The notes below the pieces were generated by a model. It saw only the letters and a program-made list of their open reading frames with translations, ran no database searches and was not told where the DNA came from. Shown here in pieces: positions 51,211-62,700 of a stretch of DNA of 64,000 nucleotides. A program made the translations under genes and the position numbers. The stretch covers positions 124,001 through 188,000 of the forward strand of contig JBBELK010000315.1 in assembly GCA_037783545.1 (NCBI GenBank). The letters are read 5' to 3'. The DNA comes from Henricia sp. BOLD:AAB3569 (lineage: Eukaryota; Echinodermata; Asteroidea; Spinulosida; Echinasteridae). Within the stretch, counting starts at the first letter, position 1. Each line of letters opens with the position of its first letter.

Positions 51211-51611
51211 GGTATTTTTTATTGTATACATTGAACAAAAGGAAATGACCTCCTGGAATCAACAGATAATGTAATTTTATGATATACTTCCCACTTGCAC
51301 TTTTGTCGCAAATGTTGCTTTTCTGTAGAAAAATCACATTTTCTTCTTTAGAAATTGCCTTCAGTTAATAGTGCACAACATAACCATTCACGCACGCGCG
51401 CAGCGCTCTCTGTTGTCGCGCTTACGCACAGACTGCTCGCCGCGTCATTTTGTGCATTACTTTATGCAGTAATTTTATCATTTATTTATCTCAGAAATGC
51501 AACATTTGCGACAGAAGTGCAAGTGGGAAGTATATCTTAGAATTGGATTATCTGTTGATTACAGGAGGTAATTTAATTCAAATCTTTGTTCAATGTATAC
51601 AAAAAAAATAC
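51211..51611. mobile_element. 400-bp hairpin MITE (GTATACATTGAACAAA ends), copy 2
   Basis: GGTATTTTTTATTGTATACATTG to ATGTATACAAAAAAAATAC, with the same arms as 34551-34955. It begins about 140 bp upstream of the COX14 start codon and may sit in or next to its promoter. Confidence 0.82.
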
Positions 51612-52012
51612 GATTTTTGTTTGGTTGCACACACTACATCCGGGCACTTCGCTCATTCAAAGGATGCATGTGATCACGCAAGAAATGCGCAATGGAAGGA
51701 ACGGTCTCGAAATCGGACAGAACATTGCACTTTTTCCAAAAAGGGAAGTAAGTGTATTTTGTGAAAATTATGAGGGAGGAAAACTGTTGTATTTGTTATA
51801 CGTGCGAGAGCTGGGAATTAATTCAATGCCGGTACCTGCGAAGTCGAGGCACCTAACATACATCGCAAACAACTCCCCCAAGATAAAACAAAAAAACGGG
51901 CTGCCTCCGAGTTTCAAGGAGTACGCTTTACCGATCCAGTCTAACGTATTTTGCAAGTTAGTTTACATCCTCAGCAGTTACTGGGTCTCTGACGATGACC
52001 ATACACTCGCAT
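51612..52012. other. Non-repetitive DNA with a 142-codon open frame of unknown status
   Basis: A + strand frame is open from 51586 to 52014, partly inside the MITE. No domain, splice context or family resemblance was seen. I treat it as chance. Confidence 0.25.
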
Positions 52013-52676
52013 AATAAACCTTATCGTCGTTCTCAATGCATCATGGGATTGGATGACAAAATTGCCTGGCAAAGTGTGCGTAAACCTATGAGGCGAACGC
52101 CAACTCGGCAACTTTTTAAACTCATTTTCATGAAAACCAAAAAGAGTTCAAGAATCAACCTCTCGCCACTTTTTCTTTGAAACATATTGACAAACATGTC
52201 CCGAAACAGAAATGTTGCAAATGCGAGAAATCTCTGGGGATTTCCTTCGTAGTGGGAGAGTCCGAGTACGGCACTTGCAGCTCGGTATGTGCAATCATGG
52301 AGGACAATGCAACACGCACCATATAGCAACGGCACGGTTCGTTGGATCGAGTGTGCTGCACTGCGAGTCTGTGTTACACGGACTACCCCGCCACGAAGGG
52401 AATCCCCGATGATTTCTCACATTTGCAGCATTTTTGTTTCAAACATGTTTGTCAGTATGTTTGATTATTAAAAATTGATATGACATAGGGCCTACATGTA
52501 TCAAAGAAAAAGTGGTGAAATGTTGATTCTTGAACTCTTTTTGTTTTTGTGAAAATGAGTATTAATAGACTAGTGTTGCCAAGTTGCATCCGCCTCATAC
52601 TAGTCACCCGCACATTTAGCAGGACAATTTTGTCATCTAATCCCATGATGCATTGAGAATGTCAATAAGGTTTATT
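52013..52676. mobile_element. 660-bp foldback element with arms of about 270 bp
   Basis: AATAAACCTTAT, CTCAATGCATCATGGGAT and GAGTTCAAGAATCAAC in the left arm pair with GTTGATTCTTGAACTC, ATCCCATGATGCATTGAG and ATAAGGTTTATT in the right. GGGATTTCCTTCGTAGTGG pairs with CCACGAAGGGAATCCCC near the loop. Confidence 0.82.
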
Positions 52677-52707
52677 CAACGATCACCATGGAGCTATAAA
52701 ATATAAC

Positions 52708-53112
52708 GGTATTTTTTTCGTATACATTGAACAAAGATTTTAAGGAAATTACCTCCTGGAATCAACACATAATGTAATTTTAAGATATACTTCCCACTTG
52801 CACTTTTGTCGCAAATGTTGCTTTTCTGTAGAAAAATCACGTTTTCTTCCTCAAAAATTGCCTTCAGTTAGTGCACAAGATAACCATTCACGCGCATGCA
52901 CAGCGCCCTCTGTTGTCGCGCTTACGCACAGACCGCTCTCCACGTCATTTTGTGCATTACTTTATGCAGTAATTTTATCATTTATTTATCTCAGAAATGC
53001 AACATTTGCGACGGAAGTGTCAGTGGGAAGTATATCTTAGAATTGAATAAGCTATCGATTCCAACATATAAATTTACCCAAATCCGTGTTCAATGTATAT
53101 GAAAAAAATACC
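52708..53112. mobile_element. 400-bp hairpin MITE, copy 3, with 8-bp target duplication
   Basis: It starts GGTATTTTTTTCGTATACATTG and ends AAAAAAATACC. AATATAAC flanks both sides (52700-52707, 53113-53120). Confidence 0.88.
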
Positions 53113-53120
53113 AATATAAC

Positions 53121-53676
53121 AGTTCCATGATTCAACATAGCTAATAAAAGAAAAGGGTTTTTATTTAATTAGAGTTTAGACATGAAACTGATAAAGAGTT
53201 TTCCGTGAAGTCGTACTCTTACTAGTCGTAGGCAGGATAGGAGGACAAGGTACGCGGACAAGGCCTACATAAACTTTGTCAAATTACTTTAGCTGTCGTC
53301 AGTTCACGCTCCCGGAACGAACGGCACGAAGCACCTTACACGGCTGATGTCTCGGACGTGAATGGCAAAAAGAAATGAAAATGAAACCACGCAGCTGAGC
53401 TGTGCTATTTACCCGCACAGCCGGCAATCCCTGATTTGTATCTCCTCTGTGATACTTGGTTCAATGGAGATCAGCGAGGAAATAACATTTTTGGAAATAA
53501 CCGGCAACCGGGCATATAAATGAATCAGGAGCAACCGGAACCGCGAGAGGGCGCTCTAGTTGTTAGAGTTGGCAAGGTGATGATTTGCCAGACATGCCAG
53601 ACTCTGCCCGGAGAGTTCGTTTTTTCTTGTTTAAATTTCAGCTTCCATCATCGTTTTAAGTTGGCAGAAAATTAAA
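53121..53676 (+). other. Upstream region / possible 5' UTR of IQCB1
   Basis: It is GC-richer than the flanks and not recognisably repetitive. TTTCTTGTTTAAATTTCAG at 53623-53641 could be a splice acceptor for a 5' UTR exon; otherwise transcription starts somewhere here. No TATA box stands out. Confidence 0.4.
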
Positions 53677-53782
53677 ATGGGTAGTGATGATCCTCTTGAG
53701 GACAAACGGGTCGAAGATCTTGCTCACCAAGTGACAGAAACACCTGATAAAAATGTTCCAATTTTACTTCTTGCAATCCAAG
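53677..53782 (+). CDS. IQCB1: IQCB1 exon 1 (coding)
   Basis: MGSDDPLEDKRVEDLAHQ then VTETPDKNVPILLLAIQ. The donor GTTGGA is weak, but it is the one that gives the right phase and the family-like joint AIQ-DILDSVIPGS. Confidence 0.8.
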
Positions 53783-56700
53783 GTTGGACCACGGTACCAT
53801 GTTGACATTGGGTGTGGTTGAAACCCGGAGGTCGGAGGTAACCCGGAGGTAGAATTGTTTGTGACCGTGTAGTACATGCTACAACCTACCTCCGGCTTGT
53901 TATTTTAATACCACGTAGCTCCGGAGCCACCGTCAACGCACCAACTACACGTTAGCAAAAAAATCTACCTCCGGGTACCTTTGGGTACCTCCGACCTCCG
54001 GGTTTTATAAATATCCGTTGACATTGATGTTGACAAGTCAATTTCAAAATTTTGATTTTTGTCACTTTTTAGAAACCTTACCCGAGTCAAATTACCAGCA
54101 ATGTATTCTTGGAATTACTAGGAAGATTAAAATTGTGCACTTATTTCTGATTTTGTGGATTTTTGTAACCATGTTTGCCTACTCCTAGTCCTAGACCTAA
54201 ACATCTGAGGCAGCTCTGTTTGCCTCCTAGACTAGTACAGTACTAACTTCTAGTTCTAGTAGGCGCGTAGTAGGCCTACTAGTCCTAGCCCCGCGAGCAG
54301 TGCTTCGGGAAAACCATCAGCCCTGTCGTCTAATGTACTCCAAATCTGTGGCAAACTCACGCAAATGAAATTTGTCCCATGGCTCTGATATTTGCTCAAT
54401 AGGTGCACTCACCCCAGTTTGCAAATATTCCGAAGAGTACGCATCGATCCGATGTCTAGTTTCGGTGAAATCGTGGGGAAAGTTTGAGACCCTCCCTGCG
54501 ATGAAATACCGACTGCTCGCGGGGCTATACTACTACTAGTCCTAGCAATGATATTTTTGAAATACTAGGCGTAACTCCAACGACCACTTTCTCAATCCAC
54601 TTTCTCAATCAAATTTCCCATAAAAAAGCAATCCTAGCTGTTTGTCATCTCTTAAAAATGCAGGAACAATGTTTTTTTTTACCATAGATAGAACCAACAA
54701 TTATTTTCCCGGAGATTTTACTTACTGAAAATGCATTTTTTACACATCGACTCAAAACCACTAGCCTACACAGATAAGTGTGTGTACAAATGTACGCGAC
54801 AACGCATTCTCTGCATTTTAGAGAGAAGATGCAGAACAGCTAAGATTGCTTTTTTGGGGGAAATTTGATTGAGAAAGTGGTCGTTGGAGTTACGCCTATT
54901 TCAAAAATATCAAGGAGGCAGACGGAGGCAGACGGAGGCAGACGGAGGCAGACGGAGCTGTCTCTGATTCTAGGAGTAATGTTTGCCATTCCTTTTCACA
55001 AGTTTGTATGCCCCAGTCTTACCCGCATCGCGTCGTGGGTGAAGAGACGCACGCGATCAGCGAGCCGATGGAGAGCCGACATCAGACAGCACAAACAATG
55101 CTGATAATTTTCTGTAAATTTCTTGACGCCACAGATATTTTGGACAGCGTCATTCCGGGTTCTCAGAGAGCAGCCAAAATCAAGAAGAACATATGGAACT
55201 TTGACTTACTGCAGAGCGTTCTGCTGGCATTAAGACAAGATTTTTCGTTCATCCAAGGAAAATGGAACACTGCTGCCTTGTTGGCCAAGATTCTTACGTG
55301 AGTCAAATTCTCTTAAAGCGTGTTGGTACTGAACTCTTCCTACCGCCAAAATACAACTGTGTACATCGACAAAAACCTCTGAGCAGGTTTTTATTTGTAT
55401 TTTGCAGACCTGATTGAGGGATACGATTTTACAATCCTTCCGGCCGTATGAATTTGTCTATTGAGTGCCATATGACACCAGTAAAGCTGCAACCCTGAGC
55501 CCAGATTTCAACACTCGTAACATACTCCAATTATACATGTAAAGCGTGATCCAAAACTGGTAAACACTGGAAGAAGATTTCAAAATTTCTTAAATTAATC
55601 AAAATTATACCTCAAACAGTAAAGAAATTTGTAATCATATTACAAAAATTAACAAAATAAATTTGACTGGGCACACTGTGCCATCACATTTTCAAGAAAT
55701 AGTTGAAGATGCATGTAAAAAAATTCATTTTTGGTCAATTTTATTGATTATCTGTCCCTCACGCATAAAAACAACCTCCGCATAAAACTGTAAAGTCAAT
55801 TTCAACATGTGATAAACTGGGTGTGTGTATTAACATCAGTAGAAGGTAAACAAACAGGTTCACTTTAGTTTTCATTTGTTGTTGACTAAGGAAAGGCATT
55901 TGTCTCTTGATTTCCGTCCCTCACACGTGATGAGAGACGGAATTGGATCACGCTCTGTACGTAGCAATGGTTCCAACCTATTGTTAGGGCCTTCCCAACA
56001 ATTTTTTCCCCTTATACTAAGTTATAGTGCGGAACTCTAAGGGGCCGTCCATAAAGTCCGTACGCACAAATGCCAACTTTTTAGACACCTGTACGCAAAA
56101 TTTGTGACGTCACCCGTATACTTTAACAATGGGTGTACACATTGGCTCTAACCACCCCCCGCCCCCCACCCCCTTTGTGTGTACGTACTTTATGGACGAC
56201 CCCTAACGAATATTACATACTGTGACTGCCATTGGCAGCCGACAGCCAGAGACACCGGGGAAATCCCCTTAGTCTTTACGAAAGAGTGCTCTGGGATCTT
56301 TTAAGTGCCTCACACTGGACATTGATGGACCAACGGCTTTTCATCCCTTCTGAAGGATTGAGCAATTGTGGTTAAGTGCCTTGCTCAAGGGCACAGATAC
56401 ACTACCCATCAAAACTAAGTTTTGATGGGTAGTGACCCATCAAAACTTTGGAAACACCTTGAAAGTTTTAGGCTTTTGAGAAGGAAGTATTATTTTAATT
56501 GTTTATTCATAATAAACCAAGCTATTAAAGCAAACAGAGGTGTAAGGGGTATTTGGAGAGAAAGCAGTCATCTGGAGTGCTGTCCATCATTGAATGGCCT
56601 GCCCAGTCACCTGATCTCAATCCCATTGAGCTGCTCTGGGAGGAATTGGATCGTAAAGTCAGAAAGAAATGCCCAACCAGCCAAGAAAACCTCTGGAGAG

Positions 56701-59700
56701 TCTTAAAAGAGGCGTATTTCCACTGAATGTTTGGAGAAACTGACAATCGGGATGCAGAGATTGTGTGTACCGGTAGCTGTCATAGCTGCTATGGGGGGAT
56801 TCTTTGATGAACATCAAGTTTAGCCATTTCTTTTTGCATGCTCTCCAATTTGTTGATAAAGCCCACTGTTGAGACCGAAGACGGCACTAAAATTAACATG
56901 TATATGTTGCTTTTTGTTAGAATACACCTACATTTGCTTTCACAAAATTAACATTCACAAAATTATACGTTTTCTTCTCAAAAACCTGAAACTTTCAAGG
57001 TGTTTCCAAAGTTTTGATGGGTAGTGTACCACGGGCGGGTATCAAACACCGCAACACTAAGTTTTAATCCCTGTTGCGACGGAGTAAACAACCTAAACCA
57101 CTCGGCAACAGGACCCCACAACACCTGGGCCAGCTCTAACTTGATGTTGGCAAAGCCTGAATAAGTTGGGGTGTTACCGTATTTGGGGCATAATAAGACT
57201 ACTCTTAAATCATGGCAACGTTTTTCTTTATCCCTCAGCCACTGTGCCGTGGGTCTAGAGCCGCCCGACAGCTACGAGTACAACGCCATCTTCCTCCCTG
57301 AAGCATCAGAGAGACTTCTGATACTCTCTCGCAACATCCAGTACCGCTACGTCAAAATTCCTGAGAGGACGTTAACGTTGAAGGACGACCTGATCAAAAA
57401 CTTCAAGGAGGTGATCGATGCTCTACAGTGGCTTCTTAGTGGCCATGTGTTCCTCACCATGTATGGTAAGAACTGTTCCACATAATGGTGTCACTTATTA
57501 AAAGGAGCGTGTCCAGATCACATTTTTGATGCCCCAATTTTTCCCATGAGTCTTGAGATTTAAATACCATATCATTTGTCATATTTTTCTCATTACCATT
57601 CTGAAATTTCACGTTCTCAATCCGTATAGTTTTAAGGATATCGTCCAAAAAAAACCCAACGATGTTTTGTACATGTACAGTAAACTAATTTATCTGTAAC
57701 TGGCGCCGCAATTTGGAACAGCCTTAGTGCTCACCTTAGAACTATGTCTTCTTTGAGCTCATTCAAATCGGTACTTCGCCAAACATACACATAATATTCA
57801 CATGAACAACTTCAAGTGAGAAATGCTAATTTACGGAGTCGTATGACTTGGTTGCCATAAAATCAAACTTTAATTTTGGAGCCGGAGGGGAATTTTCCCA
57901 TTTTTTAAATTTGCGAGTTTTTCGCCCTTCCCGTAATTAGCGTAAATTTTAGTGTCACATGCATGTATAATAATTACTTGTGACGTTGTTCTTCTGTAAC
58001 CATTAGTTTTTTGATGTTGTAGTTGTTGTACAAATGTATCTTATTCCAGTTTGTTAGTAATTATGAAGTTGTTCAATTTAGTATATTTGTTCTATGTGTG
58101 TTTGCAGGGCCCCAATGGAAACCAGTTTTTGTAAACTGTTTGGGCACACCCTGGGTAAATAAATGGAATAAATAAATAAATAAATAAATCTGTTTCCATA
58201 AAGTAGTGCTGTAATTACACCAAACTTTCTGCTTCCACATCCAACATGTCCAAATTGAAGATTGCAAATTTCCTGTTTTCTTTCCATGGATAGTATTTTG
58301 GGGAGGTATATCATATGATTGTTACATGTAGATTAAAACAAAGTCCATTTTCTGGAAAAAAATCTGAACATGCTCCTTTGAAGGTCCACTGTATCATTTG
58401 CAATGACCCCCAACTTTTACTTCGAGTTGACAAGAAAACAAAAAACTCAGTCTTGTTAGCAATGGTAATTAAAACCACATGATTTTGTCATGTAAAATAG
58501 CACCTTTGTGGCACAAATTGCCAACTGAAGGTGGTTTTTTTGTAATCGTTTGCATACAAGTTTTTTTACCATTTTATTTTTAAAATGTTTTTTCCTGTAA
58601 ATGGTTTCTTTGTGGGAGAAATTGCCAACTGTAGGTGTTTTTTTAAATTGTCTGCAGACAACTTTTTTTACCATTTATACACAAAAACCATGTATGGATT
58701 TTTCAGGTTTTCTGAAGTATTTCTGCATCTGTGTGGCTGAAATTTCTACAAGGTAGTTTATCAACAATATTCTCAGTGATCAGGGATGCACAAACCCAGA
58801 CAGAATTTAAAGCGTTTCTCAAGACACATCCAGTTCTCTAATTGTATGATTTCTTTCTCCAGTTAAATTTAAAATTCATTATATACTATTAATGTAATTC
58901 AATTTTGTTAAACGCTTCGGGAAGTCATTATCATTATTATTATTTAGTTAATATGTAATGCTGTTCCATCTGCAAATGGTATAATGGGCTTTTAAATAAG
59001 TTGCCTCATTATCTAAATTTTTTGTTTGTATTCCAGTTTTGCGATCAAATTACCTGCTTCAGATGTTGATTACGGACGACAAAGAAACTTCAATTGTCAT
59101 TCTGGGATTATTCCAGAGTGCCGTCCGTGTCAACCCGTAAGTCTTTCAACTAGCATACCGGATATTTATTTAGAGCTGTTTACTGTGTTGAAACAAAACG
59201 GGCATGAGCATAATCAGCATCCATACTAAAAAATGGTCTATGGTTCAACTGAAGATGGGCTATCTCATTTGTGTCTGAATGGTCCACCAGTCATGGAGCG
59301 TTTTAAGCACCAAAATGAGTGTAATTTTTGTCTACTGAAATTGCTTTGACAAAAATTCAGTGATTTGGCGAAGAGGTTTCCTGAAGTGAACGCATTTAAT
59401 TATGCAAAATATTGATTGCTTACTTGTGACATCATGCCTTCCATCCACCATTTTGGGTGTCATTTTTCATGACCCACGTGGCTCGAATGATTACCGGCCA
59501 AAAAGCAAGAAAGGCGCACTTACCTCTGTTACTTAACCTTGCTTTATGTTGTTGCGCAAAGGCTGTTGTATCGATAAAGATAAAATGTATTTATTCAAGC
59601 TAAAAATTGCGATCAAGTAAAAACACTTTCGTTTTTACAAGCTTTTATTTATTTTTCTGATTCTTCAGTAAAAAAATATACAAAGTACATTATTACAATA

Positions 59701-62700
59701 CGTGTCCAGTTCACATTTTTGTGTGCCCCCATTTTTCCCATGGGTGTGGAGATTTTGATACCATATTAATAATAATTTGTCATATTTTTCTCATTACCAT
59801 TTTGAAATTTTGCGTTTTTAATCCGTATATTTTCAAGGATATCGTAAACAAAAACTACCAATGTTTTGTAAACCAATTCATCCGGTTCCATAAAGCAGTG
59901 CAGTGATTACACCAACCTTTCTGCTACATCCAAATTGGAGAGTGCAAATTTTATGTTTTTTTCCATGGATAGTATTTTGGGGAGGTATTTTATATGATTC
60001 TTGGGTTAAAACGAAATCCTTTTTCTGGAAAAATCTAACACGCTCTTTAAATAGTTTAAACAAATTTGTGTAAAAGTGTGTGCTTGCTATTTGTTCTAAA
60101 AACTCTCTTCATTTTTTGTCTTTTTCCACAAGCGATGTTCTTGAAACGCTTGATGAGAAGGTTGTCCACAGTCTACTTGATGAGGTCATCTATAAGCTCT
60201 CGGCTATTACTGATGCGGAGGTCGGAGCCGCGGCAACCAGGGCGCTAGTCAACATTGCTGATGTACACCAGCCACTCATAAGGATGCTGTATACCAGATA
60301 CAAGTAAGATAGACTTAAAGCCCGTCTATTTGCAATGTCCCAAAAATGGATTTTGTTCTAACCCAACATTCATATAAATTACCTTCCCAAAATACTATCC
60401 ATGGGAAGAAAACAGGAAATTCGCAATCCCCAAAATAGATGTATAAATTAGTTTACTAAACTTCGGTGGATTTTTGACGATTTCTTTAGAATTATACGGA
60501 TTGAGAGCGCAACATTCTGGAATGGTAATGATAAAAATATTACACATGATATGGTATCAAAATCTCAATACCCATTGGAAAAATGCGGGGCTCAAAAATG
60601 TGATCTGGTCCTGCTCCTTTAAATATTTTAGTAACCAATTAGACCCCCTTTTTACAGAAAATCCCTGAGTGCATACTACAGGGTGTATCAGAAAAAAATA
60701 GACACTCAAAATTAAAATTGTATTATATTTAGAAAATTGGCTCACACATATTGGTAGACATAGGTTTCATGTTTTCATTAATGTCGTCATCATGTTGGGA
60801 ATTTCACGCCTGACCAAACAGAGGCTAATTTTGAAAACAAAAAATGCAAAATACAAAACTGTCAATTTGACATGTACTTTCTTTGCTATCAGCTTTTCAG
60901 AAAGTTTAGCTAGCCCCTCAGTTCTCCAAATGACCGTCTTTTTCTGCACACACATTTGCATGGTAAACGTTAACACGGAATGCACGCCTACTCGCTGCTC
61001 TGTTTTGCCTGAGAAAGGTGACTGGTTCTTATTCGTCTCTCCAGGTCATCCATGGAACTGGATAACCTGGAGAGACGAAGTCGCTCTTCTCAGGCAGAAC
61101 AGAGCAGTGATTAGGCATGCATTTTGGTGTCACGCTAAGCGTGCAAATCTGTGTGAGGAAAATGATGGTCACGTAGACGAATGAGGGGATAGCAAAAACA
61201 TCTCATGCTCCTTGATCCTAGTTTGCATCTTTAATTTTTATGCGCAAGTTAATTTTAGCTTTGTTTCAAAAACTAGCCCCTGTTCAGTCAGGCGTGAAAT
61301 TCCCATCATGATGACGACGTTAATGAAAACATGAAACCTATTTCTACCGATATGTGGGAGCATATTTTCTAAAAATATTACAATTTTCATTTTATCTACA
61401 ATTTTATGAGTGTCTACTTTTTTCCGATACACCCTGTAGTATAGCATTTAGCTGATTTTAGTCTTTGTTTCATTTGACAGGGGTTTACGGCCACTGCTGA
61501 GTAGATGGACAGGCAAGGGGTTTGGCCGGGACTTGAAGAAACTCCTGATGCTGCTGGATGCAGGGTCATCACAGCAGGTGGAACTACAGGTTAGGGCTTA
61601 TGCCAGTATACAGATGTTCACTTCAGTTTAGAATAGCAAAACAAATTATATTAAAAATATTTGCATCATTCAAACCCTGTTAGTCAACCATTGTTCTAAT
61701 CAAATAAGTATTTTAAAAATCTTTCACTGTGCAGAGATTACATCGAGCGGCGAGAACGATCCAGGCCGTTTGGAAAGGTTTCCAAACACGACGTCAACTT
61801 AAGAAGGCAAATAAGGCATTTACAAGGCTACAGAAGAGCTTTAGGTAAGCAGCAGGCAACGAACCGATTTTACTGGCTGCTTTCGCTTGCCTGTCTTCAA
61901 CGATTGATGTTATCTGTCTTTAACGATCGATGTTGCCTAGATTCTTTTTAATATTATCCACACTTTTTTAATAAAACAAATTAATAAAAAACTGGTTCTT
62001 GTGATAAACTCCTCAAAAAAGGTTCAGAAAGTCAAGTTTGACTGACGATTTCTCTCTCGTTGCTAAATCATTTCCCTTGAATTTGGTATCATTGGAAAGC
62101 CCTGTTATTCCTCTTTACAGTGATGTGTCATTTGTTATGAGTAAGCAATTGGGGGATTTGCAGTATAGCGGAATACAGGGGTGGGTGGAAAGTAAAATGT
62201 CACAAAATTCACTGCTATTGTCATGCAGTGCATTCCCCTTTTGCTTGGAGGATGGGAATGTGTCAATGCACTTTTTGACAATAGCAATGCATTTTGTGAC
62301 ATTTCACTTTACACCCGCCCCCGTATTCAGCTGTGCTGCACATCCCCCAATTGCTTAATCATAACAAATGACACATCATCGTAAAGAGGAATAACAGGGC
62401 TTTCCAATGATATAAGATTCAAGGAAAATTATTTTGCAACAAGAGAAAAATCGTCGGTCAAACTTGACTTTCCGAACTTCTTTTGAGGAGTTTAGTTAAA
62501 ATGTTTTTTTGACATTGCACATTGATGGTGTTAATTTAGAACGATCCCAAAAGTCTAAGCACTCGTAGTCTGTAATGCCTCTCCCCGCCCCCTCCCCCAA
62601 AGAAACCATCCCCCCAAGAAAGCCATACCCCAAAGCCACGCCCCTTCCGATTTTTAAAAAATTCTCCGTTCAACCACCGAGCTTGCCGATGTCGAAAGGC

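Larger units (their letters stand above)
56225..57125 (+). mobile_element. SINE-like repeat, copy 2, split by a Tc1/mariner element
   Basis: The left part (56225-56399) has GACACCGGGGAAATCCCC, GTGCTCTGGGATCTTTTAAG and TTGCTCAAGGGCACA. It resumes at 57029 with CCACGGGCGGGTATCAAACA and ACCACTCGGCAACAGG. Confidence 0.65.

Noticed and set aside
51586-52014. 142-codon open frame between COX14 and IQCB1
   Set aside because: It starts inside a MITE, has no recognised domain, and the opposite strand is also open; chance is the simpler explanation.
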